DNA of 64,000 nt from Neolentinus lepideus HHB14362 ss-1. Taxonomy: Eukaryota; Basidiomycota; Agaricomycetes; Gloeophyllales; Gloeophyllaceae. Of this stretch, positions 28,561 to 41,023 are shown one piece after another (within the stretch, counting starts at the first letter, position 1; every line of letters starts with the position of its first letter). The translations under genes were made by a program, and so were the position numbers. A model generated the notes under the pieces. It ran no database searches. It saw nothing but the letters and a program-made list of their open reading frames with translations, and was not told the DNA's origin. Location: the NCBI GenBank assembly GCA_001632425.1, contig KV425553.1, positions 847,498 to 911,497 on the forward strand. Reading direction: 5' to 3'.

Positions 28561-31500
28561 CTACACAATCGCTCCCTCTGGAAGCCTGTAGTAGAGCGGC
28601 TGTGATCGTATGGTTCAGAGAAAGAAGGGCACGTTGGAAAGCGATAGAACGTACCGTATTGAACACATGATAGAAATGACCCCTTTCCATCGTATAGATT
28701 AGAGAAGGTCAGCTCTCGGACAAGAGGATACGCACCTTACGCCACCTTCTTTCTCGTTTCCATAGTATTCCATAGGGAACCACTGTCAGACGTCCATGAG
28801 TGTCTGATACTCGCTATGTTTCCAAACGAGCATCGCTCACATGATCCTCCGGAAGATTTTCTTTCCACGAGCGAAGATATCGTGCAGGTTCACTCTCGTC
28901 TGTGACTCCATGACCGTACTTGGGTACGACGAATTGACCGATTTGCAGTTCAGTGTCCGTGATAGTGCTACGAGACACCCGGGCGTAGGCTGTGCGATAG
29001 AGGCCACGGTATAATATATATTCGCACCTATTCCATATGAGTAGCGCGGTTTACAGGACGGCCAACAAACCTACCATCGATCGGAGTCAAGACTGTCGAT
29101 ATCATGAACTTTGCCGTCAGATATCAAGATCTCATACGGATTCGCTAGAAATTTTAGTGGGTACGAGTCGTGTACTCATCACCCGAGATTGACTCACGGC
29201 GCTGAGCACCAGGACGAGTAACAACGTATCCAAGGAATATCACCGGCTGCGGGTAAGACTTCGCCATTATCCTCGCGAGTTCCTTACTCTGCAACTCTCG
29301 ATCGAGCGGAGTTTCCTCTGCCCAAGTGTCACCTCAGTCACAGTCAAAACACACGAAAGGAATACGTCCCGACCTTGTCCATTGTGAGCAACCACGACAG
29401 TCACTGTCGTTCCGTAAATATCTAGCACAGCTTCGATCGCCGGGGCGAGCTCGCCATACGGGGACGGAAGTAGATGGTGCGTCGAATTGATAATAGGGAA
29501 CTGATGCGGATTTCTCAATTAGTTGGCCTTTGCGGGAATTTGGAAACAAGCCGACCTTGGAGAGCATGACAGCGCCCCACGTATGTTGATTAGGTCCAGG
29601 TCCGGGATCAACGTACTTACACCACTTGTCAGATTATGCGTATGGATCACCAACCTCCTTCGTACTCACGTATCCCAGGTCTTCCGCAATTACTCGCGTT
29701 CTATGAATGGACTTCAGTCTCGTCACAACAAAACATACTCTTCGACGCACAGATCACGATTACCAAACGGAATTCGCTATCGGAGGTTGGTACAGTCATC
29801 CAGATTTCATTACGTAGACTTACGTGCAGATCAGTCTCAAGCAGGCCGACAATATCCAGCTCCATGTCCCTGCAGACTCCATTTCAGTCATACTCACAGA
29901 CAACGTAAAGAAGCCTCACTTGATAAGGTCTCTTATCCGCCGCTGACTATCCCGTCCTTCATTATCAATACCGAAATGCACTGTCCATATTCCAGCTCTG
30001 ATGATGCGAGGACCCGGCCGGTGGGGCACTGGACTTGACGAGGGAGATCGGTAGACAGTCACCAGAAGCGAGGCGACCGAGAGTGTGGCCAGTAGGTTGC
30101 GAACATAAGACGCCGTAGTTGCAGGTACTGACACAGAGAGCGCCGGGAGTTGCTTCCTAGACCAGTTGAAAGCCAGGCCCAGGGCGGCCATTTGGGCAGC
30201 CAGAACACTGGAGTAGTCACACCGTCAAGTCAGAGAAGTTTAGGATAATACGCAAGGCCAGAACCCTTACAGATCTGTGCGCTCCCTGAGATACACCCCG
30301 CCAGGCACAAATGCATACGCGACAGTCCACACGTTTGCCAGAGCGAACAAGCAGAGAACCAACCACGTAGTAAAGTACGTGCGTCCCACCTTTCCAGTCG
30401 CCGAAGCATCGCTAATGACATGTGGCACAATAGACATGAGGAACACCGCTAGATTCAAGCCACCGGAGTACCCGAGCCAGTCTTTGTAGCAGTACGTCAC
30501 GTACGCGCTAGCAGCCCCGTAGAGGAACCACAACGGATGGCTTAGTAAGCCGGCGGCGTCTGGAAGTAGGACTGGCAGCAGGAGTCCCAGAGATTGCGCC
30601 AGGAGTGTAAGACAACCGTGTGTATTGGGAATAGGCCCCGTAATGGGGTAGCCTGTCCAAGACCAAGCAATCAGTGTGCTAGAGTCCGCTAAGAGGTGGT
30701 GCAATGTGAACAGCAGACCGCCGAGCGCAATGGATTGCCGGAGCCATGGTTGTGACGTAGTCACTGATTTTGAAGCAGTCTTGGACCGCGCAGCATCTGC
30801 CCCGTTCGTAGGTCGGGTATGAAATTCGTAGAGCGACAAGAGCCCAAGGAGTATACCGGTCTTGTTCCAGCCACCAGAAGTAGAATGAACAGATGGCCAG
30901 ACTGCGCCTAGCTCAGTATTACAATGTAGAAGAGTCGTACTGACTTACCTGGATTATTTGAGTGGTTCGCATGTTTAGATAGGGAGGATATAATGAGTCC
31001 CATTCCTGTTACTAGATGATACCATCAGGACAGCGAACGCAAGGTATCGTCGAAATTAGCTATCTCACATATTCCATTATACCAAGCTTGCTTTCCATCA
31101 GCCCAATCGACTGCCTGCCTAATGTTCAAGGCCATATTAGCGAAAGCGACCGCAAACAGGCGCAACAGTGGACTTGGGAGTGCGTAAGCGGCAAGTCCGA
31201 CGAAGGACAGCGCATGTAAGGTCACTTTGCCTTCATGGCTGCGAGCCCAAGTAAGGAAGGGCGGAATACCGAGAAGACAGGGAGAAAGAACAGAGAGCAA
31301 AGCAAGTTCATGGCCTGCAATACCGAGCTCCCAGACGGAGAAATAGAACAAGGTAGGCACGAGAGACGTATATATGGACCAAAACAAGTATGCTGGACAC
31401 GAAAATTAAGTTTCATGGTATTTCTAGAATAAATCTCGGCAGCTTACAAAAGTACACGTCTGAGAGGAAAGCCGCTGCAGGCCGCCACTGTGTTAGCAAA

Positions 31501-32763
31501 GTGAATTGCAGTCTCTTTGGTCGCAACGTTGCATTGGTGAAGTCAGCAGTGGATTTTTCAGCCGTTTGGGCGGCCACAGCCGACGGATCCTTCTCCGATG
31601 AGAGTTCATTTACTGTATCAGATACGGATCTGGAGCACACACTGTCAAAACACTCAGGCAAGTCGATACATGGGGCTATACATTTTATCCATTTCGCTCC
31701 GGCTATCCAATGACGAGCCCAATGCGACCTGTGGCAGGTGGAGAATTAGTTGGACAAAGGACGAGGGAGTTACTAATGGAGCAGTGTAGTCACCTGTAGA
31801 TTGGCAGCTCTGAAGTCCAGCTCCGCCACTGAGTCATAGAGAATATCCAAGATAATCAGACCCCATTCGAAGAAACTATATCGAGTGTAAGCTGTTCAAG
31901 GTGGCACTCAGCATCTCACGATGATGCGAATCGCAACAATGGTCTTACCCCCGGGCACTCGGTGCACCTTGTGTTGTATGAAGAAGTATACCATGGGGAT
32001 CATAGACAAGAAGAATCTGAAGTGCGCCATCAGGTTAAGTACCTACATGTTACTTGAGACTTACGCCGCACAAATCCGCTGCCTGACAAAGACGCCAGTT
32101 AGACCAAAAGTGTAAAGGACATTTGAAACTCAAAACTCCCCGCTTTTTCTTGGCCTGTACGTTAGCTACAGGAGTACATGCGATGCCCCCGAACATCCAC
32201 GGTAAATTGCACACAATGTACGTGATCATGAGAATGTCATGAGTATCATGATCGTCGGATGACGTGATATACACCCATCCGCCGCACGATATTGTTCGAA
32301 TAATACCAGATATGAACACAACAGTTGGCAAGGATGATTTCGCAGAGCGCGTCAAACAATATTGTAGGAATACAAGTGCAAAGCGGGGCCCTAAAGAGCA
32401 TTATTCAATGAGTATTGATGGTGGATGAGAATGGTATTGACGTACCTGAGCACAAGGCTATCATAATCTGGAATACATTTCGTTCTGGGTACCAGTCGCC
32501 AATCCTAACGGGGAACGCGACACGACTACATCAGTTCAATGGGAAGGAGTCGGTTGGTGGCAAGCTCACGTAGCAGATACAGATGGGAACCACTCTTCAG
32601 GATATCCAGCCACACCATTCTTGACTATCTTCTTGTAGTGCAGTAAGCAGCCTAGAAATAACGCAGTGAAAAAGGTAGCAAAGGCCAAGTACGTGTGGAC
32701 GACAGCAAATAGGGACGCGTCGCAAGTTAGCCGAGCGCGTCCTCGATCGTTTCGGTTGTCCAT
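28561..32763 (-). CDS. CWH43: Cwh43, GPI-anchor lipid remodelling protein
   Basis: A long multi-exon gene on the minus strand, from the ATG at 32763 ([13 protein letters not shown]) to the TAG at 28561-28563. The N-terminal part is a PGAP2/Frag1-like multi-pass domain with the conserved segment [20 protein letters not shown] and [10 protein letters not shown] long middle region with many membrane segments follows. The C-terminal part is a soluble endonuclease/exonuclease/phosphatase-fold domain with [28 protein letters not shown] and the terminal [16 protein letters not shown]...YYRLP motif. In yeast, Cwh43 replaces the diacylglycerol of GPI anchors by ceramide in the endoplasmic reticulum. 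All landmark parts are present in the right order; the exact exon ends in the middle are not fixed here. Confidence 0.9.
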
Positions 32764-34097
32764 GGCGTCCTTCTCGTTGACTACCGCTGAAGGTACCAAT
32801 GCGCTAGGAATATATGAGAGTCGTAGACGCTGTCGTATGCGTCGCGAGCGTTGACATAGAATGAACAGGCCTAGGCAAGCCCGAAGGGTTTGGCGCTGGC
32901 TTTACCAAAGTATCTCAGCTTCCGGTTTGGCGCGACCGGCCGATGTCACTTCCATTTACGACTGGAGGGAGCTTGAGCTTCAGCACAGTACTCAGCGCTC
33001 AGCGCCCAGCCTCGACACCGGCTAGCTCTGGTAGACTTCCAGCAGTACTAGTCAAACGCGTTCCGAATCAGAAATGCACGTTGCGTGGCTACACATATGC
33101 ATCAGACTCGGACGGTTAAGTCTGTGGAAGACGTCTCGTCGGATACACACTAGCCTACTCGCCATGGTTCTTCCACTGAGAATCTCCACAAAGGATATCC
33201 AGAGCAGGATCTGACCATTCTCGACAATACCAGCGTTCTGGAGCCGGTTATTGTCTCAGGACAGACCTCCGTGAGTAGCTTATTTCCTGCAATGTCTGCA
33301 AATGACACGTCGCTGCAGACAAGCGGAACACAAAAGCCATCCGATTCAACTCAGTTTGAGCTTATAGTCCTCGTATTCTTAGGAGGCTCACTACCATCGT
33401 CAAATGGAGCCTTGGCCGCCTCCTACACACGGTATCGTGTCGTCTACTCCTGTGTCTAGCGCATCTGGCCTTTCTGTAGCTCTGGCCTGCCCATCTCATT
33501 CCTTCTTAATCGGCGACAGGAACTGGTACGAAGATCATGTATGCAGCAGTGATCATTGGCATCTGGATTTTCGCAAATGCATTCTGAATGCTTCCAGATC
33601 GCCCTTCGACACCTTGATGTATATGACGCGTATCTCTTGCTAGCCTTGGTTCTCGCTTGTTGGGATCCTAGTTACCACAAGTGATTCCGAGTCTTGCGGA
33701 TCTCACTCGGTTTGCGCTACGGAGCGGCAGAAAGACTCTGGTCGACGAACAAGACATACCTCCTAACTCAATACTATCCAGTTTCCGGAGTCTATCTACA
33801 TTTCGCCTGACTTCATTGCTCGGGGCAGCGGTCTGGTCCGCATGCATTTCTCGCAGCGTCCTTCTGTAATCCCCTGTACATGTCAGTGGATGCAAAGCAT
33901 ATCTAGTTTGTCTGTATGAAGTTCTCGCATTCAAGCGGGACTCTGATCAACGTGTATATCGATTGTCAACGATGTTTAGATGATAACGCTAACGATGATA
34001 ATATCGATATGAAGCAAGTCTGTCGAACCGGTCTTGAGATGAGTGGGCTTCGGCCGCAACAGAAAATGGTCGCTACTCTACAACGAAACGCTGGACT
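32764..34097. other. long intergenic stretch, one unplaced coding-like fragment
   Basis: About 1.3 kb upstream of CWH43. On the plus strand, about 33158-33270 reads as roughly 39 residues of coding-like sequence (RHGSSTENLHKGYPEQDL onward) that ends in a GTGAGT donor-like site, but I could not find a next exon in frame. Otherwise no gene, repeat or mobile element was recognised. Confidence 0.4.
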
Positions 34098-34571
34098 TTA
34101 TCGAGGACTGTACCCCATCCCCTGCTTAAACCAAGTCTCCCAGTCCGAGCCTAAAACTCCCAGTGTCTTCACGATGTCACTGATACTAGCGACCTCTTCA
34201 AGGCCTTTCAGAGCCATCGGAATATGAGCTGGTGGATCCTGGGGAACACGATCCATCGCATCCAGACGGACCTGCTGCCATCTCATATTCTACCCGTGTT
34301 ATTCAATCGAGGGATTCGCAAATATGCCGGTATTTGGAGAGCGTTGAATGCAAAGTGTACTGGAAAAACCATGTAAAGTCCATACCTTAACTTCTCTGAT
34401 GTATCCTTTGATTTCGGCATCCTCCCCCTGGCAGACTAACACACCAGGGTAACCGTATTTGACATATCCTCTGATACTCCGTTCTATCGCAAGCTGACAG
34501 AGAGCGCGCTTCTTTGTTTTGTTCAAGATATGATGAAAAAACATCAAGGCTCGCAGGTCTGCGTTAGCCAT
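34098..34571 (-). CDS. stand-alone DUF1115 (RWDD2/Prp3 C-terminal-like) protein
   Basis: Two exons separated by one short intron near 34290-34380. The ATG at 34571 (MANADLRALMFFHH) and the TAA at 34098-34100 give about 125 residues. The segment FHHILNKTKKRALCQLA, then YVKYGYPGVLVCQGED and RWQQVRLDAMDRV, is the pattern of the DUF1115 domain found C-terminal to an RWD domain in RWDD2 proteins and at the end of splicing factor Prp3. Here the RWD part is missing. An upstream exon cannot be excluded, but only 173 bases separate this ATG from the divergent ZNG1-like gene. The function is not known; by analogy it may bind a partner protein. Confidence 0.6.
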
Positions 34572-34744
34572 CCGGAGAAACCAGAGTTCACGTAGCTTGA
34601 GGAATGATATTGTAGTCCATCGACATATGCGAGACACTGTACAGCACTCTAGCAGCACGTAGAGCTACAAAAGCTGTCCGGGGTTTTCCACGCGAGTGTG
34701 CGCCACAGTACTGCGCCTTTTCTCATGCATACGCGCGCTCAAGT

Positions 34745-36126
34745 ATGGCTAACACGAAGCCCATACCTATCACTGTCTTCACTGGGTTTCTGGGTGCAGG
34801 AAAAGTGAGCAGACTCCTTCGCAGTATCGCGATGAATCGACAGGATGTTACTGATCTTCGCTAGACTTCGATCATATTATCTTTACTACCCCAGTTGCCG
34901 AAGGATTACAAAGTAGTCCTGCTCAAGAATGAATTTGGGGATGTCGAAGGTATGTCATTATTTCACCAGGTTTAGGGGTAATTGATTGGATTTGTTTGAA
35001 TTTTAGTGGATAGCCAACTAGCGAAGCAGTCGAGTCTGACAGCAGTCAGCGAGATTCTGAATGGCTGTATGTAAGCTGGTCTTTAATAGGACAAGTGATC
35101 ATTCTATGCTAAACCTCGCATCACAGGTGCTGCGTCCTAGTCGGTCAGATGAAGACGGCTCTTCTCGAGATCAGAGGTGATTTTTTCATCCGCTCAATGT
35201 CCGTCGAATGTGTTTGCTTACGCTGTGCAGATAACTTCCGCCCGGACCGCATCGTCATTGAATGCTCGTTGGTATATCTCCCCAGATGCTATTATTCCTA
35301 AACACCGTTAATGACGATACTTTCAGTGGGTCTGCTTTTCCCGCGACGCTGGCATTCCAGATCAGAGAACTTGAACGCGAGACCAATAGAGACCTCAAGC
35401 TCGACGCCATCGTGACTGTCATAGATGCCGAGAATTTCACAGGATATGAAGATTCGTCTCCTACTTCAAAGATGCAAGCAAGTTATACCGATGTCATCTT
35501 AATCGTAAGATATCTTTGTGCAGGGAAGACTTTTCGATGATTGACCTATGGCCTAGAATAAATGGGAACACATCTCGGATCGACAACTGGACATTGTCAT
35601 AGATCATCTGAACACGCTGAACGACACCACACTCAAGATTCGGTGCCAAGGACGTGCTAGTGTGGACCCCAATATCATCTTCGGGCTCGATACCAAACTC
35701 TTCTCTGAGTCCGACCCTAACTTGACGGCGATAGACGGCACGCACAACGATGAAGTAGAGACAGTCACTATCTTCAAGGGACCATCTTCTGCCAAGCCTC
35801 ACATCCACGATGAGCACTGTCATCATACTCACATGTCCCAGGAGAGCGAGACCACGAAGCATGACGGAGAGCCTGCGGAAGAGGCGATTCTAGTTGCGGC
35901 CCTTAGCGGACTCTCCAAAGAAACGGTATGGAGAGTTAAGGGCTTTGTCAAGCTTCAAGATGGCGTCAAAATTCTGAATTGGGCTTTCGGACGATTTGAG
36001 CTTAGCTCGCTCGAGGAAGGAATATCGGATGGCGCCGTTATCAAGTTGACGGCTATGGGCGAGAGGGGCGAGATCAAGAGGGCTGTTCGCAAATTCGCGG
36101 CGGCTTTAGATGCGGAACTAGTGTAG
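34745..36126 (+). CDS. COG0523/CobW-type GTPase (ZNG1-like metallochaperone)
   Basis: Seven exons (34745-34804, 34865-34949, 35007-35070, 35127-35176, 35231-35267, 35327-35504, 35557-36126) give 347 residues. The Walker A is GFLGAGKTS, the metal-binding GCMCC motif (CxCC) spans the exon 3/4 junction, and ECSGSAFP and INKWE follow; the last is the guanine-recognition NKxD with Glu in place of Asp. A His-rich loop (HIHDEHCHHTHM) lies before the C-terminal CobW_C domain. Family members are zinc-binding GTPases; the eukaryotic ZNG1 group loads zinc onto methionine aminopeptidase. Assignment to that group is by overall resemblance. It is divergent from the DUF1115 gene. Confidence 0.92.
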
Positions 36127-36418
36127 ATAATATCATAGTCTCCCAAGGATAGAATAGAGACTGTGCACCTGCTCAGACTTCAAGGTTAGTATCAGTCGCC
36201 ATACCTTCTCTTCCGAATCTCAGCCACTGGGCGACGCGAGTCTGGGCCGATCGTAAATGAGACGCGCGATCGCGTCTAAACACGTGGGTGAGTCCAATTA
36301 TCCCTAGAGGCAACAATCACATGCATATGTCTCCATGTTATTCCACCCATGATCTCCTCCGTTTTCAAGTCTGGTGGGTTTGTCCACCCAGTTTCGCTCT
36401 GTATCCATTCTAACCCTC

Positions 36419-37527
36419 ATGCTGGAATTTCTGGGAAATTGGAATCCAGCTAGCACCTACTTTTACTTACCCGTCGACGACGACGAGACCGATGCGCCAA
36501 ATTCGACCAAACAGATAACATGGACGGAAGGTGTATCTGCGAACACGGAAGGAGACCTAGCGCCATCGGATTCTTCATCTAGTGCGCGATCAAGACAATC
36601 AGCGAGCAAGACACCTGTCATAGACTATGTCTTGTCTCGAAATGACCTATATGAAGTCCTAGGGATACCACGATCCAAAGCAAAGGATAGAGGGGCATTG
36701 CGTCGGGCATACCTCTTGAGGAGTAAGGACTGCCATCCAGAGTATGTGTTACTTATTATTATAAGTCAAATTGCCTCTGACCCTGTTAATCTGACCAGTA
36801 AATTTCCAAATAATCCCGAAGCCACTCGTGCCTTCCAGAAAGTCTGTATAGCTTACGATGTGTTGAGCACATCCTCCTCCAAACGAATATACGACTCGTG
36901 TCGAAGTCCTCAAGACTTCTTCAATGCTCGCCCCCCGGCCTATTCCGAGCAGACATTCCGTGCGGTGATTATCGGCGCGTTCAACGATTTTTTGGATAGC
37001 GATCTAGAAATGGTCCGGACATTGCTAAGTGGGTTATATCATGCGTTCATTAATTCTCCTACATCTTCACTAACGTTTATCCGACCCTCAGGATCCATCA
37101 ATGATATCAATCCATCGTTTCGGCTAGGGGAGGATAGCGTCAACGCCGTCCTATCAACACTACACAACATCCGCGAACGAGCACTCAGTACGATTTCCGC
37201 TTCTGGGGCGTTAATGTGCCTGACAGTTTTATAGCTTGCCGAACCTGTATTCTAGCACTTCACTCTGAGCTCGGCCACCTCCTCGAAGTCCAACACGCCT
37301 TCCGACAACTCTCCTACTTCGACATCATGGGCCGTTCGCGCCTCTCGATCCAACTCGCCCGCATCACTCTCAGCCTTCCCATGGCTATCGAACGAGCCAT
37401 TCAGGAGCAGGGCCCTGTATCCAGCGAAGCTGCCACCAGCGATAAAGCCATTATACCGCGACCTGTCGGCGCCCTGATCCGCAGTGTTGTCACCATTCTC
37501 GAGCGCTTGGAACGCATGCTAAAGTAA
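36419..37527 (+). CDS. J-domain protein (class III DnaJ)
   Basis: Four exons (36419-36741, 36799-37028, 37092-37187, 37235-37527) encode 313 residues. A J domain lies at about residues 75-145: LYEVLGIPRSKAKDRGALRR, then an HPD whose Asp codon is split by intron 1 (CHP-D-KFPNNPEA), then YDVLSTSSSKRIYD. No Gly/Phe or zinc-finger region is present. The C-terminal half is helical, with SELGHLLEVQHAFRQLSYFD and a Val/Leu-rich end. It resembles J-proteins with a DnaJ-X-like tail, but I cannot assign an orthologue. The HPD motif implies Hsp70 partnership. The ATG at 36419 was taken as start because the upstream part of the frame has none; a short upstream exon is possible. Confidence 0.82.
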
Positions 37528-37832
37528 CCGTTTGTTATATTCCTCTTCGCTTATTTGCTGCTCGCTATCTCTATATGCTTATTTATTCCTTGCTGGTTCC
37601 TTTTTCATCGGGATTAGGTGGACATGGTAGACTTTGCATAGAAATAATCCCATGTACTCTACAACATCGTACGCTCAGACACGGACTAACCTATCCCCAT
37701 TATTATATTCGTACACACTAAGAGTACAGACATCGACTCGAATAAAAACGATGATAAAAATGATCTGCACTACTACGGAGTGACAAGCTCTCGCATGAAG
37801 ACCAACAACAACACCCCCTAACTCTGCGATGC
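37528..37832. other. intergenic between convergent genes
   Basis: About 305 AT-rich bases between the 3' ends of the J-protein gene (plus) and the transcription factor gene (minus). No gene or structure was seen beyond the expected 3' UTRs. Confidence 0.5.
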
Positions 37833-40800
37833 TCAAGACGGCCCCATGACAAAATTTTGGCCCCGGGGATCGGTTGCCTGGTGGAGGGCTAAGTGCACAT
37901 AACAGAAAGACGATTGACTTAACGTACCATGTTCATCCACATCTGACCACCCTGATTCAGAGAACTGCCGTCCTTCTCTTCCAACATATAAGACTCTTGC
38001 GAAGGTGGACATCCATATGCCCCTATAGGTTGAACGGCAGCACTAGCCGCGGCTAGCAATTCATTGACATCCCCATTTCCGTTACCGTTATGACTGCGAC
38101 CGTTATTGACCATGCCTTGCTGATTAGGATCGGGGTAGAATGGATAGAACAGACCAGGATTCATGTCTGCAAGCTGCTTCTTGTCCGGCGGAGTGCCCGG
38201 CCCAGCTTTGCCAGGTGGGGTGTGGCTATGTGAACCACCATTGCTGCCTGTGGGCGGAGCATACCCGGGACCGCTGTACGTAGTCGGGGTAGCCTTGGAA
38301 GGTGTGTGCTGCGACTGTGATCCATGTACGCTACCGGAAGAGGACAATGCCGGAGACAACATGCCGGCATCACTCTCCCAGTCCTGCTCTGACAGTAAAA
38401 CCGGATGACTAGGCGGGCCAACTTGGTGCAGGTTGACATCCAGAACCTTCTCTGCCAACTTCGCGATTAGGGGGTGTCCGCTAGTCATATCTTTGCGCTC
38501 CCATCGCCATCGGAAGCGGGGCAGCATATCCAGAGCCATCCAGACGTCCTCTAGAGCAACTTGCCGGGTAAGACGCTCACACTTGGACATATGTCCGTAG
38601 AGGATGACCATAGCAGCGATGTGTAAAGGAATAGGTGAAACGAAGAATGCGATGTCTGGAAAGCGAATTAGTTGATTGTGCACCACGACGATATTGTGTG
38701 AGGTAACGATGGCTACGACATCCGATGAGTATTATCTCAGGATAAGAGATCGCATACCACGTACCATCCACGAGCGCCTTATACCTTTGCTGGTAGTCCA
38801 GTTCCTTGGAAGAGAAGAGCGCTCTCAATAGCAAGATCCTCGTGATGCCAACCTTCAGTAACGTCAAACCAACATCCTCAGTAATATCTTGCACGAGCTT
38901 GACTCTCCTCTCAGTTGGCCAGTCGTCGGTACCACAAAAGTACCACTGATAACTCTCTGGCAGCTGCTTCCTGAACTCGAACATACTCTTGATGATACGC
39001 GTGGCATGCCTGATTATAGCATCGGGCGCACTCTGCCTCGTCGGAGAATATAGCGAATTGATAATATCGGCCTGGATCTCCGCAATCGGGCCTGACAGAA
39101 CGAAATGCTCTGATGCATCACTCAATGTCCGACCACGGGAAGGTCTTGGTGTGTTCGAGTCCGAAGGCGCAATGGCCAGAGGCCGGCCGAGCATCAGCGA
39201 TGTTCCGCGGTCATGGATGATGACGGTAGCCCAGAGACAGATACGCAGCTGCGCTTCTTCTTCCGTGAATGTCTGATACTGAGTGATAGGGTCGTGATGC
39301 AGACCCAATTCGATTGCGAGCCGGATCATGCTCCCGACCAGACGCCATAGCGTACGTCCTTGACCCTAGACATTGTATAAGACTTGCCATCGCGAATATG
39401 TAATGATATTGCACTCACTTCTGAGAAGAGATACCAGTGAAGGAGGATGAGAGCTTGGAGACTCGAGACACTGACACGCAAGTCAGGCTTGACCACGAGC
39501 GACCTTTCGAAGAACTCTTCAGGTTCGGGCCAATCCTGAGGCATCAGTTTCTTCTTGATAGTAGGGCCGGCACTCCCTCGACCATCCTTATCAAGATCGC
39601 AGACTTTGTGGCTCAATTCGCTCAGGGTACCCAGCGCCAGCATAAGATACAAGCCGGAAATGTAACCTGGGTCATGCTGAACGGCTTGGCGGTCGTACAA
39701 AGCGTTAAGGGTCTGTTCGAAGTCTTGACGGAGGAATACAGGTCGATGCGGGTTCAGACGAGTGAAGTATACGTCCACAATATGCTTGACCATATTCCTG
39801 TCCTTTGGCAACCAGACTGGGACGTTGTTCGATGCTGACGCTGACGCTGTGGAGGAAGGTGACATGGCAATTACACTGTTCCGGCGTACTGGCACCGACA
39901 CCCATTTGGCAGTATCTCGTGGAACTGATGATTCCACTATGTCGCGATCACGTCCCGACGTAAGTCCCGCTGCACCGACAGCGAGATCTTCCTTCAAATC
40001 AGCAACGCCAATGGACGGATTCAACTTTAGGTCATTGACTATAGCTGCAGAAACACCAAAACTTTTGGCCAAGGCTTGCGTATTGGACATGTCGTTAGCC
40101 AAAGGGTCCCCACCCTTGATGTTTTCTACGCTGGATGTCGTGGAGCGCACGGGTGCATTCTGCGGCGGAGTATGAGGGGGTGCTGGCACTGCCTGAGAAG
40201 GTTGTTGATGCTGGAAAGAAGGGTGAATGTGCGGATTGAACCCCCCAGGCGGAGCACTCTGCATTGCCATGTGCGGAGGAGGATACGGTGACCCTGGAGG
40301 ACCTCCAGGGTACACTGGAACTGCATAGCCAGAAGTGACTATAGGCTGAGGTTGAGGATACGGGTACCCCTTGGGTGCTTGAGAGGCAGAGCCGGCGGGA
40401 GCGACTGTAGGTGCAGGAGGCGGAGGGTAAGGAGACCTGCTTGGGCCAGCCTCCATGAACTGGAAGTTCGGAGACATGATGCTGGGCGGAGCTACGCCAT
40501 CGACCTGAATACCTTCACGCGCACATATTTCATCGAGGTTACTCAAGTCGAAGCCCGGCACACGACGCTTGAGCAGCGCATCACACTGCGCAAGTTGACG
40601 CTCGATGCGCTCGGTGTGACCGCGCGGCGTAAGCGTCTGCCTGTGTCTGTCCTCTTGCTGACACGGTACGCCAGCGGTCGCACAGGCGGTGCATCGTGGA
40701 TGCTTCGAATCACACTAGAGCGGAGGTCAGCGTACAATGTCGAAGACAGGGATTTGCCGTCGGTGTCGCCCGACGGGACTTGCCTTAATCTTTTTGCTGC

Positions 40801-41023
40801 GACAGCGCGCGCAGGCTTCATGAGATCGCCTCAACCGCCTTGGTTCCGCTGGAGACGGTGCCTCCTGGCCATCGGTCTTCTTCCTTTTCCTGGCGGGAGG
40901 AACGTCCTGTTGTTGTGCTTGTTGTGCTTGCATCCCTGGCTGGTTGGGATCGATCTGGAGTGCCGATTGCAGCGACGACTGGCTCAAGTCAAGGTTCGCG
41001 TGTGGTGGCAGAAGATGGGTCAT
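37833..41023 (-). CDS. Zn2Cys6 transcription factor with Fungal_trans domain
   Basis: A multi-exon gene from the ATG at 41023 (MTHLLPPHANLDLSQS) to the TGA at 37833-37835. The binuclear zinc cluster starts SHEACARCRSKKIK and, after an intron, continues CDSKHPRCTACATAGVPCQ; the linker TPRGHTERIERQL follows and is reminiscent of Cat8/FacB-type factors (PRGYTE). Next is a Pro/Gln/Tyr-rich region of about 130 residues, then the Fungal_trans regulatory domain (WRLVGSMIRLAIELGLHHDP and RICLWATVIIHDR), and a C-terminal Pro/Ser/Gly-rich low-complexity tail. It is a nuclear regulator, possibly of carbon metabolism if the Cat8 resemblance holds. The last exon after the intron at about 37890-37925 encodes only 14 residues. 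Confidence 0.88.
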